A DNA stretch of 64,000 nt. It comes from UBA1234 sp964400015. Lineage in GTDB: Bacteria; Bacillota; Clostridia; TANB77; UBA1234. Position 1 is the first letter of the stretch; every line of letters starts with the position of its first letter. This document shows, in pieces, positions 31,146 to 39,981 of this stretch. The notes under the pieces are model-generated. The model searched no databases. It was not told where the DNA came from and was given only the letters and a program-made list of their open reading frames with translations. The stretch spans positions 1 to 64,000 of the forward strand of contig CAYNRR010000007.1 of assembly GCA_964400015.1 (NCBI GenBank), read 5' to 3'. A program made the position numbers and the translations under genes.

Positions 31146-32276
31146 ATGAAAAAATTATTTACTAGTGAAAGTGTTACAGAGGGACATCCAGACAAAGTGT
31201 GTGACTTAATATCAGATAGTATATTAGATGCTTTATTAGAACAAGATAGCAATTCAAGAGTTGCGTGTGAAACATGTGCAAATGGTAATTTTGTTCTTGT
31301 AATGGGAGAAATTACAACAAATGCTAAAATTGATGTGGAAAGTATAGTTAGAAATACAATACGAGAAATAGGTTATACAAAAGAAGAATATGGTTTTAAT
31401 GCAGATACTTGTGAAATTAAAGTGATGTTAAAAAAACAATCACCTGATATAGCTTTAGGGGTAGACAATTCGATCGAAGAAAAATCAGGTGAAGAACTTG
31501 GCGAAGGTGCAGGGGACCAAGGAATAATTTTTGGTTATGCGTGCAATGAAACAGATACGTATATGCCAGCTGCTATACATTATGCTCACAAATTGGCAGA
31601 AAAACTAACAGCCGTAAGAAAAGCAGGAATAATAAATTATTTAAGACCAGATGGTAAAACTCAAGTAACCGTAGAATATGATGAAAATAATAAATTAAAA
31701 AGAATAGATACAATAGTAGTTTCTACGCAACATGATGATAACGTAGAACATGAACAAATTGAAAAAGATATTATAAAAAATGTAATAGAACCTGTTATTC
31801 CAAAAGAATTATTAGATTCAGAAACCAAATATTATATCAATCCAACAGGACGTTTTGTGATAGGAGGACCACTTGGGGATAGTGGACTTACAGGAAGAAA
31901 AATAATAGTTGATACGTACGGAGGATATGCCCCACATGGAGGTGGAGCTTTTTCAGGAAAAGATCCAACAAAGGTGGATCGTTCGGCTGCATACATGATG
32001 AGAAAAATAGCAAAAGACATAGTAAAACAAGGCCTTGCTGAAAGATGTCAAATACAAGTTGCGTATGCAATAGGAGTAGCAAAACCAGTTTCAATTTGTG
32101 TAGAAACATATGGAACAGGTAAGATTTCAGATGATGAAATACTAAGAAAAATCATATCTGAATATGAAATGACACCAAAAGCAATTATAAAGAATTTGGA
32201 TTTAAGAAAACCAATTTATAAATCGACGACAAACTACGGACACTTTGGAAAGGAATATTTACCTTGGGAAAAATAA
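31146..32276 (+). CDS. metK: S-adenosylmethionine synthetase
   Basis: A 376-residue enzyme making SAM from methionine and ATP. It has the TSESVTEGHPDKVCDLISD start, GAGDQGIIFGYA, and GGGAFSGKDPTKVDRSAAYM. The ATG at 31146 follows AAAGGAGAA; an in-frame ATG at 31092 lies inside the riboswitch terminator. It is regulated by the SAM-I riboswitch just upstream, giving end-product feedback. Confidence 0.97.
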   Translation: MKKLFTSESVTEGHPDKVCDLISDSILDALLEQDSNSRVACETCANGNFVLVMGEITTNAKIDVESIVRNTIREIGYTKEEYGFNADTCEIKVMLKKQSPDIALGVDNSIEEKSGEELGEGAGDQGIIFGYACNETDTYMPAAIHYAHKLAEKLTAVRKAGIINYLRPDGKTQVTVEYDENNKLKRIDTIVVSTQHDDNVEHEQIEKDIIKNVIEPVIPKELLDSETKYYINPTGRFVIGGPLGDSGLTGRKIIVDTYGGYAPHGGGAFSGKDPTKVDRSAAYMMRKIAKDIVKQGLAERCQIQVAYAIGVAKPVSICVETYGTGKISDDEILRKIISEYEMTPKAIIKNLDLRKPIYKSTTNYGHFGKEYLPWEK

Positions 32277-32302
32277 TTTGTAAAAATGTAACAATAATGT
32301 TA

Positions 32303-32331
32303 TTGACTTTAAATTCTATAAATAGTAATCT
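32303..32331 (+). promoter_or_regulatory. Promoter of the GLUG/pilin-like operon
   Basis: TTGACT (32303-32308), 17-base spacer, TAATCT (32326-32331). A near-palindrome, CAATAA-TG-TTATTG, lies just upstream and overlaps the -35, so it could be an operator. Confidence 0.55.
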
Positions 32332-32374
32332 AATTTATAGATATGATTAAATTTTCCTGAGAGGAGTATATAGT

Positions 32375-34060
32375 ATGGGATTTAAAATAGGAGAAGTATT
32401 TAAAAACGATGAAGATTCAATTCTTATTGACAGAAAAAAACAAGCAATGAAAATGATGATAGTTTTCTCGGTAGTATTGTTCATAGTAATAATTGCGTTA
32501 ATTGTATGGCAAAACATGGGAGATGTCGATAAAGAAAGAAGAGAAAAAATCACGGTAGACATGAGCTCGTTAAAAGCAGCTATGATTATATGGAATCAAG
32601 AAGCGAAAACAGATCCTGATTTCGTATATCCAGGTATTGATTTAAATCGTTCTGGTGATGAATCTGCCGAAACATTAAATATAAATGGTGTTACAGAAGA
32701 ATATAGATATGGTTACTATCACCTTACACCAGCTGACTATTTAAGCAAACTTCAAACAAAGTTAAATTATTCAACGGAAGAGTATATTGTTAATTACAAT
32801 ACTTTAGACATAGTAAATGTTACAGGAATAAAATACGGAAATGGTAGATATCATTCTATGGATGATTTGCTAGCTATCTCTGAAAAAGAAAATAATCCAG
32901 AATCAAATATCCTTATTCCATCAGCAAATACATACATAATAAAGAGTGCAGAAGATATGGTAAAACTACAACTATATCCTACAGCTAACTTTAAACTTGC
33001 TGGAAACATTGATATGACAAAATACACATCAGGTAAAGGATGGGAGCCTGTTAAAAGCTTTAAAGGTACTTTCGACGGAAGAGGGTACACAATTTCTGGT
33101 TTAACAATAAGAAGACCAACAGAATCATATGTAGGTTTATTTGGTGATGTTGAAGACGGAATTATTAAAAATGTAATTTTCGATAATGTAGATATCGTAG
33201 GTGAAGACTACACAGGAACTTTAGCAGGTACAATGTCTGGAAAAGTTTCAAATGTAATTATAAAGAATGGTTCAATTGCAGGAAGTGACAAAGTAGGTGG
33301 ACTAGTAGGAGCGCATCAAGGTGATATTTCTTCATGTAAAATAGCTCTTGATATTGTATCTGGTCAAACTGAAATTGGTGGAGTTGTAGGAAGATACAAC
33401 TTTGGTTCTATTAGACAAGTGAAATCACAAGTTTCAACAATAAATGGTGATACAGCAGTAGGAGGTATTGCAGGATTAGTATCTGCTAGCAACGAAGCAA
33501 CATTAGAAGAATGTGCTATAACAATTGGAAATGTTATAGATCCAGAAAATCCAACAACATTATCTTCAGCAGGAATTTCTGCTAGCCAAGATGTAGGTGG
33601 TTTAATAGGTAGAGTTGAAATTTTAAGTCAATATGCATTAAACATGAACAATTGCTATGCAGAAGGTTATATAAGTGAAGGTAAGACAAATCAAGGTGGT
33701 ATAATAGGTAAACTTCGTGTTGGTTCTTCAGGTGCAATAAATATGGAAGCAATATATACAGCAGTTGAAATTCCTAATAAGAATGAAACAACAGGTGGTT
33801 GTATTGGTGAATCAGACGCTAGTTCAACAGCTAGATTATCAGCTAACTATGTATATTGGCAAAAGAAACTTGCACAAGGTGAATCTTTAAGTGATATAGG
33901 TATTTCTCAAACAAGTAATAGATTAAACTTTACACATAAGACAGAAGATGAATTGAAAATAAGATCAACATATACAGACTGGAATTTTGATATATGGGAA
34001 ATGGACGCATATACATCAAAACCAACTTTGAAATTTGAAAAAACATTTATAGAATACTAA
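32375..34060 (+). CDS. Membrane-anchored surface protein with GLUG-type repeats
   Basis: A 561-residue protein. It has a cytoplasmic N-terminus of about 25 residues, one TM segment (about 27-47), then an external domain. Residues about 190-480 contain repeated glycine-rich strands typical of GLUG motifs (VGLFGDVE, VGGLVGAHQG, IGGVVGRYNF, VGGIAGLVSA, VGGLIGRVE, QGGIIGKLR, TGGCIGESD), which predict a right-handed beta-helix. GLUG regions occur in surface adhesins of gut Firmicutes. The two following genes encode pilin-like proteins, and the region after the TM (about 50-75) also looks pilin-like. It is the first gene of a three-gene operon. Confidence 0.75.
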   Translation: MGFKIGEVFKNDEDSILIDRKKQAMKMMIVFSVVLFIVIIALIVWQNMGDVDKERREKITVDMSSLKAAMIIWNQEAKTDPDFVYPGIDLNRSGDESAETLNINGVTEEYRYGYYHLTPADYLSKLQTKLNYSTEEYIVNYNTLDIVNVTGIKYGNGRYHSMDDLLAISEKENNPESNILIPSANTYIIKSAEDMVKLQLYPTANFKLAGNIDMTKYTSGKGWEPVKSFKGTFDGRGYTISGLTIRRPTESYVGLFGDVEDGIIKNVIFDNVDIVGEDYTGTLAGTMSGKVSNVIIKNGSIAGSDKVGGLVGAHQGDISSCKIALDIVSGQTEIGGVVGRYNFGSIRQVKSQVSTINGDTAVGGIAGLVSASNEATLEECAITIGNVIDPENPTTLSSAGISASQDVGGLIGRVEILSQYALNMNNCYAEGYISEGKTNQGGIIGKLRVGSSGAINMEAIYTAVEIPNKNETTGGCIGESDASSTARLSANYVYWQKKLAQGESLSDIGISQTSNRLNFTHKTEDELKIRSTYTDWNFDIWEMDAYTSKPTLKFEKTFIEY

Positions 34061-34072
34061 AAAGGAGCAAAT

Positions 34073-34531
34073 ATGAAAAATTCAGGAATATCTTTGCTTT
34101 CAGTAGTAATTATGGTTGTCATCATAATAATATTGGCAGGTATAGTGTTATCAAATGGAATGGATAGTGTAAATGAAGCGACTGATACTAAAATTGCTGT
34201 TGAAATATCAGAAATAAAAAAAGCTGTGGCAGATAGAATGATAGAAATTGAAACAGATTCTACAATCGGGATGCCAGGCCAAAAAGTAGAAGATATAATA
34301 GAATATGCATATTACATTGACAAAATGAGTGCAACGGAATTACAGGATTTTATACAAAGTGTAGATTCTGAAAGTCAAGAATATTTTAGAATTGTAGATT
34401 CAATTTCGGCAGTTGCGTTAGGTGTTTCATCTGTACAAGAAGATCATTACTTCATTGTAGATTATTATACAGGCAAAGTTTATGGAACTATAAACATGGA
34501 AGCGTATAGAGCAGATAATAGTAGACTTTAA
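34073..34531 (+). CDS. Pilin-like protein (prepilin-type signal), second gene of GLUG operon
   Basis: A 152-residue protein beginning MKNSGISLLSVVIMVVIIII: Gly5/Ile6 is the likely prepilin cleavage site, followed by a hydrophobic helix to about 25 and then an acidic helical stalk. It lacks Glu at mature position 5. The C-terminal domain has aromatic-rich segments (YAYYIDKM, HYFIVDYYTGKVYG). It is 12 bases after the GLUG gene with AAAGGAGC, so they are co-expressed. Confidence 0.7.
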   Translation: MKNSGISLLSVVIMVVIIIILAGIVLSNGMDSVNEATDTKIAVEISEIKKAVADRMIEIETDSTIGMPGQKVEDIIEYAYYIDKMSATELQDFIQSVDSESQEYFRIVDSISAVALGVSSVQEDHYFIVDYYTGKVYGTINMEAYRADNSRL

Positions 34532-34564
34532 AAGATAAAAATTTAACTTAAGGGAGTTTTGAAA

Positions 34565-35086
34565 ATGAAAAACCAAAAAGGAATAAGTCTTATAACATTG
34601 GTTGTCACAATGGTTGTAATGTTAATATTGATAGGTGTTGTAGGAACTTATTCTTTGGAAAACATTGAAAAGAGTAACGAAGCAATATCGGAATCAGAAT
34701 TTTCAAATGTAAGAGATTTTGTTTTAAACATGCAGTCAAAAATTATATTAGATGATGATTATAAATTTGAAACAAATGATATAGAAATGACAAATGAACT
34801 ATTATATCTTTTAGCAGATGATTATTTGACGAGCGTAGAACTAAGTAATATAGTTGATGTTAACTCATCAGAGTTAGCTAGCAAGTATAAGTACTATTAC
34901 GTTCCAGCAGAAAAGAAATTATTTGAAGATAAGAATTTCACAAAAGGAAATATAACTATACAAGATGTGAAGAATGACTATATAATAAACTTTTATACAG
35001 GTACTGTTATAGCTTTTTCAGAAAATAATTATAAAGTAGATGGACTGATAAAAGGTTTAAGTGAAATAGTTTCTCAAATAGGTTAA
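34565..35086 (+). CDS. Pilin-like protein (prepilin-type signal), third gene of GLUG operon
   Basis: A 173-residue protein beginning MKNQKGISLITLVVTMVVML, with predicted cleavage after Gly6 and a hydrophobic helix to about residue 30. The remaining domain shares the late motif DYIINFYTGTVIAF with the preceding gene (FIVDYYTGKVYG), so the two are probably paralogs. The ATG at 34565 follows AAGGGAG with eight-base spacing; a TTG at 34559 is too close. A terminator follows. Confidence 0.7.
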   Translation: MKNQKGISLITLVVTMVVMLILIGVVGTYSLENIEKSNEAISESEFSNVRDFVLNMQSKIILDDDYKFETNDIEMTNELLYLLADDYLTSVELSNIVDVNSSELASKYKYYYVPAEKKLFEDKNFTKGNITIQDVKNDYIINFYTGTVIAFSENNYKVDGLIKGLSEIVSQIG

Positions 35087-35095
35087 TAACAAGAA

Positions 35096-35125
35096 AGTCG
35101 GCAAATATATGTTTGTCGGCTTTTT
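35096..35125 (+). terminator. Terminator of the GLUG/pilin-like operon
   Basis: 10-bp stem (35096-35105 with 35112-35121, two wobble pairs) and a T-run. Confidence 0.85.
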
Positions 35126-35170
35126 CACGTTTGAAACATAAGTACATAAAATATAAAAAGGAGTGGTAAT

Positions 35171-35332
35171 ATGTACGGTTATGTTTTAGATGTACTCATC
35201 TGGAGTTTCGCGATATATGGTTTTATTTCTTTTATGCAAGAATATTTCTTAGAAATATTTTGTTATTGTATTCTAAAGTGTATTTACATAGCTAAATTAT
35301 CTATAAAATACATTGTAAAAAAAACAAGATAA
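35171..35332 (+). CDS. Small hydrophobic 53-residue protein
   Basis: ATG at 35171 with AAAAGGAGTGG at a good distance opens a 53-codon frame ending at TAA 35330-35332. The product is hydrophobic and aromatic (MYGYVLDVLIWSFAIYGF near the start), has two Cys near residues 31-33 and another at 37, and ends with a basic tail (VKKTR), consistent with a small membrane protein or membrane peptide. No family is recognised. The strong ribosome site and the clean gap between a terminator and recD2 support it. It could still be a chance frame. Confidence 0.5.
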   Translation: MYGYVLDVLIWSFAIYGFISFMQEYFLEIFCYCILKCIYIAKLSIKYIVKKTR

Positions 35333-35378
35333 ATGTATAATTATTTTTACTTAAGAATGAAAGAGAGAAAATATAGAT

Positions 35379-37560
35379 ATGGAATTAAAAGGTCAGATTG
35401 AAGAAATAATTTTTTCAAATGAACTTAATAGTTATACAGTTTGCAGTATGTCAATTGGAGGAAATGAAATAACTGCTACGGGATATTTACCATTTGTAAA
35501 TATCGGAGATTTAATTGTGGCAGAAGGAGAATTTGTAAATCATAATATATATGGCAAACAATTTAAAATAAATACCTTTGAAAAAGCAATGCCAAATACT
35601 ACTGCTGAGATAGAAAAATATTTGGGCAGTGGAATTATTAAAGGCATCGGTCCTGCAACAAGCAAAAAAATAGTAGATAGGTTTGGAGAAGATACAATAT
35701 ATGTACTTCAATACGAACCAGAAAAACTAGTTGCAATAAAAGGAATTACTAATTCTCGTGCAAAAGAAATTTCAGAATCATTCAATAAAGTCTGGGAACT
35801 TTGGCAGATTGTTATGTTTCTACAAAAATACGGTATAGGTACAGCTAATGCTAATCGTATATATAAAGAATTTGGAATGAATGCTATAAATGTAATAAAA
35901 GAAAATCCATATATATTGTTAAAAGTATTATATGGAGTCGATTTTAAACATATAGATAAAATGGCAATTTCTATGGGTATTGAAAGAACATCAGCTTTTA
36001 GAATATCTAGTGGAATAAAATATGCTTTATCACTTGCTTCAAGAAATGGACATACATGCGTGCTAGAAGTGAATTTGATAGGCTATGTTTCAGATATACT
36101 TGGAGTAGAACAAGAATTGGTAACAAATGAATTGACTGCATTAAAATATGCTAAAGAAGTTTATTTGGAAGATGAATATGTATTTTTGAAAGATTATTAT
36201 CAAGTAGAAGAAAACGTTGCAAAAAAGATTTTAATGCTTTCAAATAATTTTTCTAAAAATTATAAAAGCTTGGATGATAGAATAAAAGAAGCTGAAAAAG
36301 AACTAAAAATAGAGCTCTCAAAAGAGCAAAAAGAAGCAGTAAAAGCTTGCTTCAAAAACCAAGTTGTTATTATAACAGGTGGACCTGGTACAGGAAAAAC
36401 AACCATAATAAAAGTTTTAATAAACTTATTTAAAAAAGCAGATTTAGAAGTTGCCTTATGTGCACCAACAGGACGTGCTGCACGTCGAATGACAGAGACA
36501 ACTGGCGAAGATGCAAAAACTTTACATAGACTACTTGAAATAGGCAAATCAGAAGAAAATATGCCAAACATAGACTTTGCAGTAAATAAAATCAAGCAAA
36601 AAGTAGTTATTGTTGATGAAATGTCAATGGTAGATATAGTTTTAATGAACTATTTAATGAAAGGCTTATCAGATGATGCAAAATTGATTTTGATTGGTGA
36701 TAGCGATCAATTAGCCTCTGTTGGACCTGGTAGCGTACTGAAAGATTTAATAGATAGTGATAGTATTGTTACTAAGAAATTGACGGAAATATATAGACAA
36801 GCCGCAGAAAGCCACATTGTTATGAACGCACACAAAATTAACGAAGGAAATAAAGAACTAACTTTTAATCAAAAAGATGGCGATTGCTTCTTTCTTAGAG
36901 AAAATGCCATTGTGAGTCAAATAATTGAATTAGTTGATAGAAGACTTCCAAAAATGCGGTAAGTATGATATAATGAGGGACGTACAAATACTAACTCCTA
37001 CTAAAAAAGGAGATGCGGGTACGAAAAATTTAAACAAAAATTTGCAAGAAGCATTAAATCCGAGGGCCAAATTTAAAAATGAACGTGAATTTGGAGAGTT
37101 CATACTAAGAGAAGGCGACAAGGTAATGCAAATTAGAAATAATTACGATATATATTGGGAAGGAACAGATGGAAAATCGTATGGAAGTGGCGTTTATAAT
37201 GGGGATTTAGGAATAGTAAATAAAATAACGCCAGACTATGTTGAAGTAATATTTGATGACGAGAAACTAGTTAAATACGAATCTAATATAATAGAAGAAT
37301 TAGAACTTGCATATGCAATAACGATACATAAAAGCCAAGGTAGTGAATTTCCTGTAGGTGTAATGATTATAACTAATGGCCCACCAATGCTATATACAAG
37401 AAATTTATTATACACAGGTGTTACGAGAGCAAAAGAACTACTTATAATATTAGGTAAAGAAAATCTACTTACTAGAATGATAGATAATGTAGATACAAAG
37501 AAAAGAAATACAGGATTAAAATACAAAATAGAAAAGTATATAGGTATTTTTAACATGTGA
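35379..37560 (+). CDS. recD2: RecD2-type DNA helicase, interrupted by one extra base at a CGG codon
   Basis: A superfamily 1B 5'-3' helicase. The first frame (35379-36962) has an OB-like N-terminus, helix-hairpin-helix repeats, Walker A GGPGTGKTTI near residue 334, VDEMSMVD, and GDSDQLASVGPG. It stops at CCA AAA ATG CGG TAA just inside the 2B/1B region. The +1 frame then continues at GGT 36958 as GKYDIMRDVQILTPTKKGD and runs to 37560 with the late helicase motif AYAITIHKSQGSEF and YTGVTRAKELL. Skipping the C at 36957 gives 726 residues, a normal RecD2 length, with a glycine at the junction. An A-run next to the site also permits a simple A insertion. Confidence 0.88.
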
Positions 37561-37573
37561 ATTGGAGGTAGAA

Positions 37574-39220
37574 ATGAAAAAAAACAACATTTTTATTATA
37601 TCCATTTTAATATTTTTAATTGTTGCAAAACCTAGTTTCGCGTTTAGTGATACAGAAGGACATTGGGCTACTACAACCATTCAAAAATTACAAGATACAA
37701 AAATTATAAATGGTTATGAAGACAATTCTTTTAGACCAGATGAAAATATGACTCGTGCTGAATTTGTAACAATAGTCAATAGAATGCTAAATTTACAAGA
37801 AGAATCTTCAAAATATATTCCTGATATAAATAGAAATGATTGGTATTATTCAGAAATTAGAAAGGCAGTAAAGATAGGAGTTATAGAAGGAGATTTATCT
37901 GGATTTACTTATCCTGAAGATAAGATAACAAGACAGGAAGCTATAGCTATTTTAAATAGAGCATTCAAATTGAAAAAGACATCTGCTATTCCAAAAGGAT
38001 ATGATGACTTAGATGAAATATCAAGCTGGGCAAAATTAGATGTGTATTCTGCGATAAATGCAGGTTATATAAATGGCTATAACGATAATACAATAAAGCC
38101 TCATAATAATATAACTAGAGCAGAAGCATTAACTTTAATACACAGAATCATTCCAAATATTCTTACAACAGATGTTTATCAAGGCTTGATAACAGGAAAT
38201 GCTTTAGTATATGAAGATAATATCGTTTTAAATAACTTAACAGTAGATGGTAATCTTATAATTTCAAACAAAGCACTAAGCACGTTGAAAATAAAAGATG
38301 TTACGGTAAAGAAAAATCTTGTTATAATAGATAAAAATCAAGAATGCATTAACAAATTAAATGTAAACGGTAATGTTTATGAATTTTCATATAAAGAAGA
38401 AAGTTTAAACAGTTATAAGAATAATGAATATGGAATAAGTTTTGCAGTACCACAAAGTGCAAAAATAAAACTTATATCTGCAAATAAAGATATAGACTAT
38501 GGAACTAAAGATTTAATTGTAATAAACATTGAAGAAAATGATTTATATTATATGAAAAATATAAACACACTTTCAGATATAGTTATAAGTAGATACGATA
38601 ATCTTTATAAAAAACTTGAAGAGGGAAAACTAGACTCTAATAAATATCAACTATTTGTAGATAGAAACGATAATTACTTATTAGTAATAAAAAGAGATAA
38701 CATATTGTATAGCTTGAAATTCTATAATATAGAAAGTTCAAATCTAGTAGATAATGTTATCGCTACAACAGAATTTTTTGAAACAGATAAGGTTATTGAT
38801 GCGAAAATTATGACTTACAAAAATTCAAAATTATCATTGAAATTTTCGTATAAAGATAAATACGTATCGGTAGATGATTCATACAATACTAATGTGATAA
38901 ACGAAGAAAAAAACTTCTTCAAACTATTTATACAAGTAAATACAATAACAGATATGCAAAATTATTCGTTAGGTGAAATTAAACTTTTACTTACATCAAT
39001 TGTTGGTAAAGATGGAGAAATCAAAGAAACAAGTTCTTTTAAAATTATGAATAACAATGCAATTAAATATAAAATAGAATCAGAAGGGAAAATCATATAT
39101 TCACTATATGTAGTAATAGGAAACAACTTGTATAATTTGATTTTTACTGGTGATGAAGAGGGCATGATACAAATAGGGGAAGAAGTATTTAATGAAATTG
39201 TTGAAACGTTAGAATTTTAA
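37574..39220 (+). CDS. SLH-domain surface protein
   Basis: A 548-residue exported protein. A signal peptide (about 1-24, ending near PSFAF) is followed by three S-layer homology repeats (about 25-75, 80-130 and 138-190) with ITRAE-type motifs (MTRAEFVTIVNRM, ITRQEAIAILNRA, ITRAEALTLIHRI) that bind pyruvylated cell-wall polymer. A short beta-strand region (about 205-260) and a C-terminal domain of unknown family follow. ATG 37574 is chosen over an in-frame TTG at 37562, which precedes the GGAGG site. It follows recD2 by 13 bases but ends in its own terminator. Confidence 0.85.
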   Translation: MKKNNIFIISILIFLIVAKPSFAFSDTEGHWATTTIQKLQDTKIINGYEDNSFRPDENMTRAEFVTIVNRMLNLQEESSKYIPDINRNDWYYSEIRKAVKIGVIEGDLSGFTYPEDKITRQEAIAILNRAFKLKKTSAIPKGYDDLDEISSWAKLDVYSAINAGYINGYNDNTIKPHNNITRAEALTLIHRIIPNILTTDVYQGLITGNALVYEDNIVLNNLTVDGNLIISNKALSTLKIKDVTVKKNLVIIDKNQECINKLNVNGNVYEFSYKEESLNSYKNNEYGISFAVPQSAKIKLISANKDIDYGTKDLIVINIEENDLYYMKNINTLSDIVISRYDNLYKKLEEGKLDSNKYQLFVDRNDNYLLVIKRDNILYSLKFYNIESSNLVDNVIATTEFFETDKVIDAKIMTYKNSKLSLKFSYKDKYVSVDDSYNTNVINEEKNFFKLFIQVNTITDMQNYSLGEIKLLLTSIVGKDGEIKETSSFKIMNNNAIKYKIESEGKIIYSLYVVIGNNLYNLIFTGDEEGMIQIGEEVFNEIVETLEF

Positions 39221-39222
39221 TA

Positions 39223-39256
39223 TGAGAGGGGGAATAATAATTCCTTCTCTTTTTAT
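39223..39256 (+). terminator. Terminator after the SLH gene
   Basis: GAGAGGGGGAA pairs with TTCCTTCTC (bulged stem) and TTTTT follows. It separates the SLH gene from comF. Confidence 0.7.
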
Positions 39257-39273
39257 GTTTAATAAGGAGTTAT

Positions 39274-39930
39274 ATGAATTTTATAGACAAAATAGCAAGA
39301 ATATTTTTCCCCGTAACATGTGGTCTATGTGGCGAAAAAATAAATGAAAGATACACTTGTCGAAAATGTGTAAATATAATAGAATATTACCATAAAAGAG
39401 TTGTAATATCTGAAAATAAAGAAAACTATTACGACAAAATTATTTCAATATTACCTTATAAAGGTATTTTTAAAATCAAAATGTTAAATTATAAATTTCA
39501 AGGAGCTAAGTATCTAGGTATGGTGTTTGCTGAAATATTAGCAAACAAAATATTAAACGAAGCCATACAAGCAGACATTATTATGGCAGTACCAATTAGT
39601 AAAGAACGATTAAAAGAAAGAGGGTACAATCAAAGTGCGATAATAGCTCGAAAGATTTCTAGAATTACAAAAATACCTTATACTGAAAAAGTTCTTATAA
39701 AACACAAAAATAATTTAAGACAAAGTGAACTTACTTTATACGAAAGACAAAGAAATGTAAAAAACGCATATTCGATAAAAAATATTGAATCAATAAAATG
39801 CAAAAAAATAATTCTAATAGATGATATATACACTACAGGTGCTACGTTAAATGAGTGTGCTAAAATTTTGAAAAATTACGGTGCTAAAGAAGTCATTGCG
39901 TGTACAGTTATGTATAGTGAATTAGAATAA
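39274..39930 (+). CDS. comF: ComF family phosphoribosyltransferase-like protein
   Basis: A 218-residue protein. The N-terminal zinc-finger-like cysteines (CGLCGEK, then CRKC) are at about 14-35. The PRPP-binding loop IILIDDIYTTGATLNECA is near 185-200. ComF acts in DNA uptake in competent bacteria, and its homologues are widespread in non-competent species. TAAGGAG precedes the ATG. Confidence 0.9.
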   Translation: MNFIDKIARIFFPVTCGLCGEKINERYTCRKCVNIIEYYHKRVVISENKENYYDKIISILPYKGIFKIKMLNYKFQGAKYLGMVFAEILANKILNEAIQADIIMAVPISKERLKERGYNQSAIIARKISRITKIPYTEKVLIKHKNNLRQSELTLYERQRNVKNAYSIKNIESIKCKKIILIDDIYTTGATLNECAKILKNYGAKEVIACTVMYSELE

Positions 39931-39981
39931 TTTAATTCAATATTTAAAGTTTCATAAAGAAAAAGAAAGGAGCTTTAAAAG

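Noticed and set aside
35340..37560. Programmed -1 frameshift in recD2 using the A-run
   Set aside because: The second frame is +1 relative to the first, not -1, and there is no slippery heptamer or downstream stem in the expected place.
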